Below, one piece after another: positions 41,742-50,258 of a stretch of 64,000 nt of DNA. Position numbers and translations under genes: made by a program. This DNA comes from DASRHT01 sp035293765 (GTDB lineage Bacteria; Chloroflexota; Ktedonobacteria; Ktedonobacterales; Ktedonobacteraceae). Below the pieces are notes generated by a model, which had not been told where the DNA came from, did no database searches, and worked only from the letters and a program-made list of their open reading frames with translations. Within the stretch, counting starts at the first letter, position 1. The number at the start of each line of letters is the position of its first letter. The stretch lies in assembly GCA_035293765.1 (NCBI GenBank), contig DATGMF010000079.1, positions 124,001 to 188,000 on the forward strand, in the 5' to 3' direction.

Positions 41742-43217
41742 ATGGTAACAGAAAGTTCTAAGGTATCTGCAACGGAGCCCGACAATGACACGGCTACTGT
41801 CATTGCTGCTCCCACCGGCCTGGAGCGCGCGCGCCTGGCCCTCGCGATATCAGCAGGCAAGCTGGCAGGCGCATCGGGACGTCTCCTGCGTATCGGCGGT
41901 GGCACCAGCCTGCCCGGCATGGTCGCGCGCCGCATCGATCCGAATATCCTCAAGTCGGTCGTTGGTGCGAGCAAGGCGAAAAAGATTGTGATTACGGGTA
42001 GCAATGGCAAAACAACCACATCCCGCATGACTGCTGCCATTGCAGGCGCTGCCGGGCGACGCGTCTCGCAGAACCGCACCGGCTCCAATCTTTTGCAAGG
42101 AGTGACGTCGGTCGCGGTCAACTTCGCCGATATTTTCGGCAGGCTGGATAGCGATGTGCTGCTCTTCGAGATTGACGAGGCCACGATCCCGCTGGCGGTG
42201 CCGGAAATTCAGCCCGATGTGGTGGTAATCACCAATATTTTCCGCGACCAGCTAGATCGCTACGGCGAGCTCTATGCCGTTGCGCGCGCACTCAACAAGA
42301 TGCTGGAGGCTCTCCCCCCATCGGCGACCGTGCTGCTCAACGGCAATGATCCCCAGGTTGCCAATTTCGGCATGAACGCGCGCGCCCGCCGCCTCTTCTT
42401 CGGTCTGGAAACGATGGAGGTGGGGACGCCTGTACCTGAGCAATCAGCCGATATTGTGCGCTGCATTCATTGTCACAATGATCTGGACTACGAAGTGGCT
42501 TACATGTCGCATCTCGGCATCTATCGCTGCTCCAATTGTGGCTATACCCTGCCCGAGCTGGATATCGCGGCTACCTCTGTGCAGCTCGCCTCTGATGGCG
42601 CCGGCCCCACTCATGTGACTCTGCGCACTCCTCAGGGCGAGATCAAGCTGGAAATACCTCTTCCCGGGCTGCATAACGTCTATAATACAGCGGCGGCAGT
42701 CGGAGCGGCGCTGGCAGCTGGCTTCGCTCTGGATAAGGTGCAGACGGCTTTGAGCCATATCCGACCTGCTTTTGGGCGGCTTGAGAAAATCCAGGCGGGC
42801 GACAAGACCATCTATCTCACCTTTGTCAAAAATCCGACATCGTTCAACCTGATGCTGCGTTTGATCGCTCAGCATCCTGGAAAGAAGCATCTGCTGCTGG
42901 CGGCGAGCCATACGGTGGTCGATGGTGAGGACTTTGCCTGGCTCTGGGATGTGGATATAGAGGAAATCGCTGCAACCATCGCGGATGCGACCTGTAGCGG
43001 CAACAAGCCCGAAGAACTGGCGCTGCGTTTGAAGTACGCTGAAGTCCCTACAGATATTATTACGCTGATCCCTGAGCGCGAGGCCGCTCTTGATGCCGCT
43101 CTGGCAAAGGTTGAGCCGGGCGGGTCGCTATATATTATGAGCAGTTATACGCCAACCCAGGAGCTACGCAGGATTATGCAGAAGCGCGGGTGGGTCAAGC
43201 ATTTCTGGCAGGAGTAG
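41742..43217 (+). CDS. murT: MurT, Mur ligase-like subunit of lipid II isoglutaminyl synthase
   Basis: The 491-residue protein is a Mur ligase-family enzyme with P-loop GSNGKTTTS (Lys90). Between about 240 and 280 it has the four-Cys zinc ribbon special to MurT (CIHCHNDL and CSNCGY). The C-terminal DUF1727-type domain is present. With GatD it amidates the alpha-carboxyl of D-Glu in lipid II, using glutamine-derived ammonia and ATP. gatD begins five bases after its stop, the usual gene pair in bacteria with amidated peptidoglycan. Confidence 0.95.
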   Translation: MVTESSKVSATEPDNDTATVIAAPTGLERARLALAISAGKLAGASGRLLRIGGGTSLPGMVARRIDPNILKSVVGASKAKKIVITGSNGKTTTSRMTAAIAGAAGRRVSQNRTGSNLLQGVTSVAVNFADIFGRLDSDVLLFEIDEATIPLAVPEIQPDVVVITNIFRDQLDRYGELYAVARALNKMLEALPPSATVLLNGNDPQVANFGMNARARRLFFGLETMEVGTPVPEQSADIVRCIHCHNDLDYEVAYMSHLGIYRCSNCGYTLPELDIAATSVQLASDGAGPTHVTLRTPQGEIKLEIPLPGLHNVYNTAAAVGAALAAGFALDKVQTALSHIRPAFGRLEKIQAGDKTIYLTFVKNPTSFNLMLRLIAQHPGKKHLLLAASHTVVDGEDFAWLWDVDIEEIAATIADATCSGNKPEELALRLKYAEVPTDIITLIPEREAALDAALAKVEPGGSLYIMSSYTPTQELRRIMQKRGWVKHFWQE

Positions 43218-43222
43218 AGAAG

Positions 43223-44041
43223 ATGGCCGAACAGGTGAAAGATAGCGGTATGGTGCTGAAAATAGGGCATCTCTACCCGACATTAATGAGCGTCGCAGCG
43301 GATCGAGGCAATCTTTTTTCGATCCAGAAACGTTGCCAGTGGCGCGGGATCGCTACGGAAGTAGAGCACATTTATGTCAAACAAACCCCCGATTTTACCA
43401 AATACGATCTGATTCTCTTCCACGGCGGCGCGGACCGCGAGATGGAGATTGCCTCGGAGGATATCCAGGGCAAAGCATCTTCGTTGCATGAAGCTGCCGA
43501 AGCCAATATTGTCTTTCTCAGCGTCTGCGCGGGCTATCAGCTCCTGGGGCACTATTACAAACCGTTTCAGGGACCGGAGCTCAAGGGGGTCGGGTTGCTT
43601 GACCTGTATACTGAAGGCAGTGGCACCCGCTTTATGACGCATATGGTGCTTGAGTGCAATTTCCCTGAAGTGGGGCTCAAGACGCTGGTGGGGTATGAGA
43701 ATCATAGCGGACGCACCTATCTCGGCTCGAAGGCGCGCCCGCTTGGCAAAGTGCTTGCAGGTTGGGGCAATAATGGCAAGGATGGGTTCGAGGGGGCCAT
43801 GTATAAAAATGTCTTCGGCACCTATCAGCATGGGCCGGTGCTGCCAAAAAATCCCTGGTTCACCGATCTGCTGATCCGACGCGCTCTGGAGAGACGCTAT
43901 GGGACGGTTGAGCTGGCCCCGCTGGATGATACAACGGAGAATGCCGCGCACGATGCCGCCCTGAAATTGGGGATGGAGTTCAAAGGCAGTGCCTCTGCGA
44001 TTGAGGCTGCGTTTCAAGCCCGCGAGCGGGTGTCGAGATAG
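43223..44041 (+). CDS. gatD: GatD, glutamine amidotransferase subunit of lipid II isoglutaminyl synthase
   Basis: From the ATG at 43223 (GGAG upstream; an earlier in-frame ATG lies inside murT) the protein is 272 residues. It is a CobB/CobQ-like class I glutaminase with nucleophile Cys102 in SVCAGYQLLG and His203 in TYQHGPVLPKNP. These motifs are the GatD signature. It hydrolyses glutamine and channels ammonia to MurT. It ends with a short helical extension. Confidence 0.95.
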   Translation: MAEQVKDSGMVLKIGHLYPTLMSVAADRGNLFSIQKRCQWRGIATEVEHIYVKQTPDFTKYDLILFHGGADREMEIASEDIQGKASSLHEAAEANIVFLSVCAGYQLLGHYYKPFQGPELKGVGLLDLYTEGSGTRFMTHMVLECNFPEVGLKTLVGYENHSGRTYLGSKARPLGKVLAGWGNNGKDGFEGAMYKNVFGTYQHGPVLPKNPWFTDLLIRRALERRYGTVELAPLDDTTENAAHDAALKLGMEFKGSASAIEAAFQARERVSR

Positions 44042-44127
44042 TCCTGAACTCCCATCCCCGTGCGGGCAGTATAAGCATTTAACGCGAAGACGCCAAGGAT
44101 AAATGCACTAGCAAAGGATAGGTTTAC

Positions 44128-44955
44128 ATGCCAGCAAAACATACCATAAGAGTTCTATTCGTTTTATGTCTTCTGGTCGGTTCATTGCTGGCCTGTAGCC
44201 TGATACCCAATGTGAGCGTCAACGGCACTCCGGTCGTTTCAAGCACGCCTGAAACGTCTCAGAATACGCCGACGCTCAATCGCTGGCTCCAGGGCTCGAC
44301 CGGCGTGGAGGTGCGCGCGGAAGATTGGAAGAGCCCGGGCAATAACGAGGATATCGTCAGCATCGTGCGCATCGATCTGCATAAAGCTCACCTTCAGATT
44401 GCCTATCAGCCGGACCAGCCTCTGCTGATGAGCGAGTGGATGAAGCAGACCAACGCGCTGGCGATCATCAACGGAGGCTACTTCGATACCCACAACAGGC
44501 CGACCGGGCTGTTAATCTCAGACGGGCAAACGTATGGAACTTCGTACAGCGGCTTTGGCGGCATGCTAGCCGTTGACAATCAGGGCAATGTAACGTTGCG
44601 CTCATTGAGCCAGCAGCCATACGATCCCAATAACGAGCAACTCCAGCAGGCAACCCAATCAGCGCCGATGCTGATGCTGAACGGCAAACGTACGCAATTT
44701 AATGCCAATGCCGCCAGCAGCCGCCGCAGCGTTGTCGCGGTGGATAAGCAAGGAAGATTGTTACTGATCGTCAGCCCGAATCAGGCATTCTCGCTCGATG
44801 AACTGGCCGATCTGCTCGCCTCCTCCGATCTTTCGATCCAGACCGCGCTCAATCTGGACGGAGGCGCCTCCACCGGTATGTATGTGCATGCAGGCAGCCA
44901 GCAGGTGACGGTCGATCCGTTGACGCCGCTGCCGATTGTGATTGTCGTGAAATGA
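44128..44955 (+). CDS. Phosphodiester glycosidase (NAGPA-like) lipoprotein
   Basis: The 275-residue protein has a lipoprotein signal ending SLLAC and a Ser/Thr-rich linker. The NAGPA/DUF2233 domain contains AIINGGYFDTHNRPTGLLIS, GFGGMLAVD and LNLDGGASTGMYV. Members hydrolyse N-acetylglucosamine phosphodiesters or act on exopolysaccharides and wall polymers. It is anchored outside the membrane and follows cell-wall genes, but lies 86 bases beyond gatD with a small hairpin (44075-44106) between, so it may be separately expressed. Confidence 0.85.
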   Translation: MPAKHTIRVLFVLCLLVGSLLACSLIPNVSVNGTPVVSSTPETSQNTPTLNRWLQGSTGVEVRAEDWKSPGNNEDIVSIVRIDLHKAHLQIAYQPDQPLLMSEWMKQTNALAIINGGYFDTHNRPTGLLISDGQTYGTSYSGFGGMLAVDNQGNVTLRSLSQQPYDPNNEQLQQATQSAPMLMLNGKRTQFNANAASSRRSVVAVDKQGRLLLIVSPNQAFSLDELADLLASSDLSIQTALNLDGGASTGMYVHAGSQQVTVDPLTPLPIVIVVK

Positions 44956-45002
44956 ACATCACGTCAACGTGGGGAGCCGTAACAAAAACGCGTGTTAAGG
45001 AC

Positions 45003-45031
45003 TTGACAAACCGCATATCGACTGGTATGCT
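45003..45031 (+). promoter_or_regulatory. Promoter of the serS T-box leader
   Basis: TTGACA (45003-45008), a 17-base spacer and TATGCT (45026-45031) lie just ahead of the T-box leader. Confidence 0.75.
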
Positions 45032-45036
45032 GGCAA

Positions 45037-45305
45037 CAGAAGAATGAAGGCCATGAACGGGACGAGTACCTTTTGTCGAACGGTATCATCTCTTTTGCAG
45101 AGGTGAGGGAACAGAGAGCTGCGGGCCGGTGCGACGCAGCAGTTGACAGAAGCGAAATCCACCCGGGAGCCTGCGCGATAAGCGCCAACGGTTGCCCCCG
45201 TTACCAGGCAAGAATGAGTTTCAACAAGCGTTGAAAAAATCAAGGTGGCACCACGATTTCGCCTATACCGCGTCGTCGTCCTTATGGACGAGGGCGCTTT
45301 TTTTA
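45037..45305 (+). promoter_or_regulatory. T-box riboswitch controlling serS
   Basis: Stem I features are present: AGTA (45065-45068) opposite GAA (45154-45156), the AG bulge AGAGAG (45113-45118) and an apical GGTGCGA. One base after the GAA lies TCC (45158-45160), a serine codon that fits as specifier. The T-box sequence AAGGTGGCACCACG (45242-45255) can pair to form the antiterminator. A terminator hairpin follows (about 45269-45297) with a T-run to 45305. Uncharged tRNA-Ser should stabilise the antiterminator and switch serS on. Confidence 0.88.
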
Positions 45306-45360
45306 TTACCTGCAAGCAGACCGCTACGGGCGTTTTGCAATAGAAGGAGAAGATGTTATT

Positions 45361-46644
45361 ATGCTTGATCTCACGTTTATCCGTAATCACCCGGACGCCA
45401 TCAAAGAGGCGGCGCGGCTCAAAAATAACCCCATCGATATTGATAGCTTGCTGGCCCTTGATCAACAGGTGCTGACGCTGCAAAAAGAAGTAGAAGAGGC
45501 CCGAGCCAGGCAAAACGGGCTATCGAAGCAAATCCAACAGGCGGCAAAAGAGAAAAATACGGAGCTGCGCAATACCCTTATCGCTGAAGGGAAGCAACTG
45601 GCCGAACTGATCAAGGAGAAAGAGCCGCTGCTCAATGGCCTGCTTGAGGAGCGTTACCAGATGCTGCTCCTTGTCCCCAATATTCCCGATCCGAGCGCGC
45701 CCATCGGCAAAGATGAAAACGATAACGTGCCCATCCGCTACTGGGGGGAGAAGCCGACTTTCGCTTTTCCGCCGCTTGACCATTACGAGCTGATGCAGAA
45801 ACTCGATCTGGTGGACATCGAGCGCGCAGTGAAGGTTGCAGGCTCGCGTAGCTACGCCCTCAAAGGCGATGCCGCGCGCATGGAACTGGCGCTGATGAAT
45901 TTCGCGATGGACCACATCGCCCGCAAGGGCTTTACGCCGCTGATCGTGCCAGCAATGGCCCGCGATTTCTGCTTTATCGGCAACGGACAGTTCCCAAAGG
46001 GGCGCGACCAGGTGTACGCCATCGAAGAGCAAGACCTCTTTCTGGTCGGCACCTCGGAAGTTTCGATTACGGGCATGTACAAGGATGAAATCATCAAAGG
46101 TGAAGAGCTGCCCCTCACCTTCGTTGGCTTCTGTCCCTGCTTCCGCCAGGAGGCCGGCACGTACGGCAAAGACACAAAAGGCGTCTTCCGCATCCATCAG
46201 TTCAACAAGGTGGAGCAATACGTCATCTGCGAGGCCGATCACGCAGAGTCGGTGCGTTGGCATGAACAGCTCATCAGGAACTCGGAGGAGCTGGTGCAGG
46301 CGCTGGAGCTGCCGTACCGCGTCGTCAACGTCTGCACGGGCGATATGGGCGATGGCAAAGTTGGCATGTACGATCTTGAGTGCTGGATACCCAGCGAGGG
46401 CCGCTATCGCGAGACCCATTCGTGCTCGTACTTCCATGAGTGGCAGGCCCGCCGCGCCAATATCCGCTATCGCGACGACGACGGCAAGGTCAAATTCGTG
46501 CATACGCTCAACAATACAGCTATCGCCTCGCCGCGCATCCTGATCCCGCTGCTGGAAACGCACCAGCAGGCCGACGGAAGCGTACGCATCCCGCAAGCCC
46601 TGCGTCCCTACATGGGCGGACAGGAATGTATTCGACCGCGCTAA
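45361..46644 (+). CDS. serS: Seryl-tRNA synthetase
   Basis: The 427-residue enzyme has an N-terminal coiled-coil arm that grips the tRNA-Ser long variable arm (about 30-100). The class II core follows, with motif 2 around PCFRQEAGTYGKDTKGVFR and motif 3 near LIPLLETHQQADGSVRIP. TSEVSITGMYKDE is the serine-binding loop of the family. It charges tRNA-Ser and tRNA-Sec. AAGGAG lies upstream of the ATG. Expression is governed by the T-box leader that ends 56 bases before it. Confidence 0.97.
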   Translation: MLDLTFIRNHPDAIKEAARLKNNPIDIDSLLALDQQVLTLQKEVEEARARQNGLSKQIQQAAKEKNTELRNTLIAEGKQLAELIKEKEPLLNGLLEERYQMLLLVPNIPDPSAPIGKDENDNVPIRYWGEKPTFAFPPLDHYELMQKLDLVDIERAVKVAGSRSYALKGDAARMELALMNFAMDHIARKGFTPLIVPAMARDFCFIGNGQFPKGRDQVYAIEEQDLFLVGTSEVSITGMYKDEIIKGEELPLTFVGFCPCFRQEAGTYGKDTKGVFRIHQFNKVEQYVICEADHAESVRWHEQLIRNSEELVQALELPYRVVNVCTGDMGDGKVGMYDLECWIPSEGRYRETHSCSYFHEWQARRANIRYRDDDGKVKFVHTLNNTAIASPRILIPLLETHQQADGSVRIPQALRPYMGGQECIRPR

Positions 46645-46673
46645 TATCGTAGAGTATAATAAACCTTATAAAC

Positions 46674-46701
46674 CTTCGTAGGGACCCGCTTTAGCGCGTC
46701 C
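46674..46701 (+). repeat. Dispersed repeat, copy at serS 3' side
   Basis: CTTCGTAGGGACCCGCTTTA followed by GCGCGTCC. Near-identical copies lie at 47906-47933 and 55953-55980, with a partial reversed copy at 18771-18784. All are intergenic. Confidence 0.7.
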
Positions 46702-46829
46702 GGCGCGATTTATCGCGTTACCCCGTTCGTTGTAAGCTACCGTTGTAAGCAGCAAGTGCAAGCAGCGAGCTGGGGATGAACAGCGCGTCCGCCGGGATGC
46801 GGCGTTTGCGACAATGGAGGAGCTGTGCA

Positions 46830-47867
46830 TTGAAACCTGTTAACCTACTCGAATACGAGCCGCTGGCCCAGGCCCGCGTGGAAGCGGATGCGTGGGACTA
46901 CTATCAAGGCGGCAGCGACGACGAAGTCACGCTGCGAGCCAATCGGAGCGCGTTCGAGCGCATCCGGCTGCGTCCCCGCGTGCTGATCGACGCCAGCAAG
47001 ATCGACACGCGCACAACCGTGCTGGGGGCACCAATCAGCATGCCGATCATGATAGCGCCTATGGCCTGTCACGTCTTCGCCCATCCCGAGGCCGAATGCG
47101 CGACCGCACGGGCTGCCGGCCAGGAGGAAACGCTGATGGCTGTCAGTACGGTCGCCAATCGCACCATTGAAGAGATCGCCGAGGTAGCTGGCGGCCCGCT
47201 CTGGTTCCAGCTCTACACCAACGAAAACCCGCGTGTCAGCGAGCGGCTGGTGCAGCGCGCCGACGCGGCAGGCTATCGCGCAGTCATCCTCACGGTAGAT
47301 ACGCCCCGGCTGGGACGACGCGAGCGCGATATCCGCAACCAATTCAAGCTGGAAGCTCGTTCCCTCCTCGCCAATTTTCAAGAGGCCGTGGCAGACGAGC
47401 CGACATTCAGCCGCCACGTTACCGATACCTGGGAAACGGTGGACTGGCTGCGCACGGTGACAAAGCTGCCCCTACTGCTCAAGGGCATCCTGACGGCGGA
47501 AGATGCCTTGCTGGCAGTCGAGCGAGGCGTCGAGGGCATTATCGTCTCCAATCACGGGGGAAGGCAGCTCGATGGTTCGCTGGCGGCTATCGAAGCATTG
47601 CCCGAAATCGCCGAAGCAGTGGCGGGACGCTGCGAAATCTATCTTGACGGCGGTGTTCGTCGGGGAACCGATGTGCTCAAGGCGCTGGCATTGGGGGCGC
47701 GTGCCATCTTTATTGGTCGTCCAATACTCTGGGGGCTCGCGGTTGACGGTCAGGAAGGCGCACAACATATCCTGCAATTGTTACGTAACGAACTCGAAGT
47801 AGCGATGGGACTTTCAGGATGCCCAACGCTGGCAAGCATCAACCGTTCTTTAGTAAAAATGCTGTAA
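46830..47867 (+). CDS. FMN-dependent alpha-hydroxy acid dehydrogenase/oxidase
   Basis: A TTG at 46830 with GGAGGAG seven bases upstream gives 345 residues; an ATG at 46776 is in frame but has no ribosome site. The TIM-barrel family motifs are DAWDYYQGGSDDE near the start, PIMIAPMACHVFAHPEAE, LTVDTPRLGRRERDIRN, the catalytic SNHGGRQLDG and DGGVRRGTDVLKALALGARA. It oxidises an L-2-hydroxy acid (glycolate, lactate or similar) to the keto acid. The exact substrate cannot be read from the sequence. Repeat copies flank it on both sides. Confidence 0.92.
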   Translation: MKPVNLLEYEPLAQARVEADAWDYYQGGSDDEVTLRANRSAFERIRLRPRVLIDASKIDTRTTVLGAPISMPIMIAPMACHVFAHPEAECATARAAGQEETLMAVSTVANRTIEEIAEVAGGPLWFQLYTNENPRVSERLVQRADAAGYRAVILTVDTPRLGRRERDIRNQFKLEARSLLANFQEAVADEPTFSRHVTDTWETVDWLRTVTKLPLLLKGILTAEDALLAVERGVEGIIVSNHGGRQLDGSLAAIEALPEIAEAVAGRCEIYLDGGVRRGTDVLKALALGARAIFIGRPILWGLAVDGQEGAQHILQLLRNELEVAMGLSGCPTLASINRSLVKML

Positions 47868-47905
47868 GCCTACGTATAGGGGGCGCTGGAGCCTTCGTAT
47901 GAAAC

Positions 47906-47933
47906 CTTCGTAGGGGCCCGCTTCAGCGCGTCC
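47906..47933 (+). repeat. Dispersed repeat, second copy
   Basis: CTTCGTAGGGGCCCGCTTCA followed by GCGCGTCC, two changes from the copy at 46674. It lies between convergent genes. Confidence 0.7.
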
Positions 47934-47950
47934 GCTTTAGCGCCCGTACA

Positions 47951-48442
47951 CTATAATCGAATAATCTCTGCTCGCACGCTCCTGACATCGTCATCGATGG
48001 AGAGCAGGCCGATGCTGCACGCAGGTTGGCGGCGACGGTCGGTCGCGCTGCCAGGATTAAAGAGCAACTGCCCATCATGCTCCTGATTATAGGGAATGTG
48101 GCTATGTCCAAATATCACCGCGCGCGCATCAGGAAATTCCCGCCGGGCATTACGAGCGTAATGAGCGGCATCCCCAAGAATATGCACAATGCCGATCTTA
48201 CAAAATCCTACAGTGATTTCACGTTTGATCGGCAGCTTCAACACCACCTCTTCACGCTCAACATTGCCCTGTACCGCCACAACGGGCGCTATCGTCTCCA
48301 GTTCAGCAATCACTTGCAAAATCGAAAGATCGCCCGCATGCACGATCAGCTCAACACCGGCAAAATGCTGCCAGATCGCGTCAGGCAATGCTTTGAAGTG
48401 AGGAATGTGGGTATCTGAAATGACCCCGACTTTTCTGATCAT
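47951..48442 (-). CDS. YfcE/MJ0936-type metallophosphoesterase
   Basis: From the ATG at 48442 the protein is 163 residues, the usual size of the family. It starts VGVISDTHIPH (metal-binding Asp and His), then IVHAGDLS, VQGNVER, ILGDAAHY-like and VIFGHSHIPY with a late FNPGSAT. This is a complete calcineurin-like phosphodiesterase fold. The substrate is unknown; relatives hydrolyse phosphodiesters. The frame stays open further upstream and would overlap the preceding gene; an ATG at 48499 is an alternative start. Confidence 0.88.
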   Translation of the reverse strand: MIRKVGVISDTHIPHFKALPDAIWQHFAGVELIVHAGDLSILQVIAELETIAPVVAVQGNVEREEVVLKLPIKREITVGFCKIGIVHILGDAAHYARNARREFPDARAVIFGHSHIPYNQEHDGQLLFNPGSATDRRRQPACSIGLLSIDDDVRSVRAEIIRL

Positions 48443-48488
48443 GTGGCTTTTCCCGTAACTCAGGCTGAGATTGCTTTCATAAGGATAA

Positions 48489-49061
48489 CTATCCTCCATG
48501 AACAGCAATTGCCCTTTCGCGAACATAGCGACGGACTTCTCTGACATCTGTGATACCTTTGGCTTTTGCTTCCTGAGTCCATTCGTACAGTTCATATTTA
48601 TTCTGAAAGAGCCGATTAGCACAGAAAATATTGCGTCGCACAAAAGGCGAGGGTGCGACTTTTACCAGATACTCACGCACAGAAGGATTATCTGGCTGCC
48701 TGGTGTACCACCACGGAGTTTCTAGAGTATAGTACGGATCGTAGACCCAATCAGGACAGCAAACCTGGTAGCGTTCACAAAGGAATTCGACAGAGGCGGC
48801 GCAAAAAGCGGCCCAACGATGGCGATACTCTGTTTCCTGCTCTGGCCGCAGCAGCGGTTCACTTACCAAATCGGCCCTGGTCCTCTTCGCATAACCATAC
48901 CATGCATTAGTAAAGTTACCAAGAGCTGTCCAGGGATCTTCCCCTGCACAAATTTCGTCATAGGCCCTTGCCATTGTTTGAATAGTTCCAGGGAGTATCG
49001 AAGGATCTTGTATACTCTCTTCATACATTTGCTCTACAAGCCGAAAAGTTTCAGGAGTCAT
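48489..49061 (-). CDS. Conserved-looking hypothetical protein
   Basis: The 190-residue protein is rich in Trp, Tyr and Arg, with DPWTALGNFTNAWYGYAKRT near 41-60 and TPWWYTRQPDNPSVREYLV further on. AAGGAG lies ten bases upstream of the ATG. No signal peptide or membrane helix is present. I do not recognise the family. It lies 37 bases downstream of the toxin gene in the same direction and could belong to that transcript. Confidence 0.65.
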   Translation of the reverse strand: MTPETFRLVEQMYEESIQDPSILPGTIQTMARAYDEICAGEDPWTALGNFTNAWYGYAKRTRADLVSEPLLRPEQETEYRHRWAAFCAASVEFLCERYQVCCPDWVYDPYYTLETPWWYTRQPDNPSVREYLVKVAPSPFVRRNIFCANRLFQNKYELYEWTQEAKAKGITDVREVRRYVRERAIAVHGG

Positions 49062-49098
49062 TGTTTGCCATCTCCTTTTTCATGCAACCGTACATAAG

Positions 49099-49443
49099 TT
49101 AAATATAACAAAAGCATAACGCTAGACTAGGCAATGTAAATAACCCTGATCGCACAAGCTTCTTCACCAGAGTATAGATATCGGCCTTATCCCCTTCCTT
49201 GCGCATTCCTAATGCAACAATGATCACAACTCCTGCACTGTTATCTGTTTTATAAATGAGCCTGTATCTTTGCGAGGCAGCGCGTATAGAGCGATAACCA
49301 GCCAGGTCACCTGCTAAAGGCTTTCCTTTTTTATCAGGCTCAGTTTCAAGGCTCTCAATAGCCTGGATAATTCCCTGACGTATACGTGTATCTAAAATAG
49401 CAGCTAACTGTTTTTCCGCTGTTGGTGTTACAATGAGTTCCAT
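49099..49443 (-). CDS. RelE/ParE-type toxin
   Basis: The 114-residue protein has the RelE/ParE pattern: MELIVTPTAEKQLAAI at the start, KPLAGDLAGYRSIRAASQRY (the central strand with conserved Gly and Arg) and YRLIYKTD-type strands. It ends with an unusual hydrophobic, Leu/Cys-rich tail of about 20 residues, which may be a late frame change or a natural extension. RelE members cleave mRNA on the ribosome; ParE members block gyrase. The antitoxin gene is 35 bases upstream. Confidence 0.85.
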   Translation of the reverse strand: MELIVTPTAEKQLAAILDTRIRQGIIQAIESLETEPDKKGKPLAGDLAGYRSIRAASQRYRLIYKTDNSAGVVIIVALGMRKEGDKADIYTLVKKLVRSGLFTLPSLALCFCYI

Positions 49444-49478
49444 CTACGATCAAATCCTATCTGCCCTTCCTACGTTAT

Positions 49479-49811
49479 TTACTGCATCTCGGAAGTTGAT
49501 AAACTATCACGCTCTTCCCAACCTAGTTCTTTTTTCACAGATTTCCAGGATTTACCTTTGTTTTCCCTTGCTTCCCTGATACCCTGACGCAAGGCAGCAA
49601 CCTGCTCTTCATCCCCCAGAATTTCTAGCGTCTCCATGATTGATTCATAGAGTTCCCAGGGCATAATGGCTAATACGGGAATGTTGCGCCTGGTGACTGT
49701 AACTACAGGCTTACTGCGGTTAGCAATATCCTCTGCAAACTGTTCAGGTAATCGTGTCAATTGATCTCTCGCTTCGACCATAGAGAGAGTGTGTGGTGTC
49801 TTCTGCTCCAT
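49479..49811 (-). CDS. Phd/YefM-type antitoxin
   Basis: The 110-residue protein has the Phd/YefM N-terminal DNA-binding fold: SMVEARDQLTRLPEQFAEDI, then KPVVTVTRRNIPVLAIMPWE. A C-terminal acidic helix follows that should wrap the toxin. It represses its own operon through the TGTACA array directly upstream and neutralises the toxin encoded next. At 110 residues it is longer than typical YefM (about 85). Confidence 0.88.
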   Translation of the reverse strand: MEQKTPHTLSMVEARDQLTRLPEQFAEDIANRSKPVVTVTRRNIPVLAIMPWELYESIMETLEILGDEEQVAALRQGIREARENKGKSWKSVKKELGWEERDSLSTSEMQ

Positions 49812-49845
49812 AACCTTGATGCGCCTTTCTTGATCAACCTTTCTT

Positions 49846-49887
49846 TGTACATTTATCTGTACATCTAAGTGTACACCAGAATGTACA
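49846..49887 (-). promoter_or_regulatory. Four-fold TGTACA operator of the toxin-antitoxin operon
   Basis: TGTACA occurs at 49846, 49858, 49870 and 49882, an exact 12-base period. TGTACA palindromes are the known core of YefM-YoeB operators. The array begins 35 bases upstream of the antitoxin ATG and should bind the antitoxin or antitoxin-toxin complex. Confidence 0.85.
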
Positions 49888-50004
49888 TTTTAGCAATGGC
49901 TTCTTATGGTTTTACCCTGGTCCATCACCCCAGGTCAAGGAGCCGCAGAAACTTTTCTTAGCCTGTGCAAACAGCGAGACAGGCATCGCCCATAAATCAA
50001 ATGA

Positions 50005-50032
50005 CGCAGGTTTTCATCCAAAAAAACCTGCG
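50005..50032 (-). terminator. Stem-loop downstream of the small Cys-tailed peptide gene
   Basis: CGCAGGTTTT (50005-50014) and AAAACCTGCG (50023-50032) form a perfect 10-bp stem about 30 bases after the stop of the gene at 50064. T-rich sequence follows on the minus strand only weakly. Confidence 0.45.
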
Positions 50033-50063
50033 CCGGAATATCACAAACAATCCCGGGATGGGA

Positions 50064-50258
50064 TTAATCTACTTCACAAGACGTACAATCACATGTCGCG
50101 GAATCTTCTGTATCATTGACAAACAGTTGTGCAACCTGTTCGGGAACGATCAATTCCTCCGCCACGGTGTCCTCCTCCCCCAGGTAACTGGCCGCATCGC
50201 CGATGTCAACCAGCTCTAACGCCTCAATGATTGCTCGCAACTCTCCTGTTGTTGCCAT
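50064..50258 (-). CDS. Small acidic peptide with Cys-rich C-terminus (candidate RiPP precursor)
   Basis: The 64-residue peptide has AGGGGG eight bases before its ATG. The first 50 residues are acidic and leader-like (ALELVDIGDAASYLGEED), and the end is SATCDCTSCEVD. This leader/core contrast is the pattern of ribosomally made, modified peptides such as lanthipeptides or thiopeptides. No modification enzyme, protease or transporter is in the window, so this is a possibility only. Confidence 0.5.
   Translation of the reverse strand: MATTGELRAIIEALELVDIGDAASYLGEEDTVAEELIVPEQVAQLFVNDTEDSATCDCTSCEVD

Noticed and set aside
49846..49887. Short regular repeats as a CRISPR array
   Set aside because: Units are only 6 bases with 6-base gaps and lie at an antitoxin promoter; they are operator boxes.
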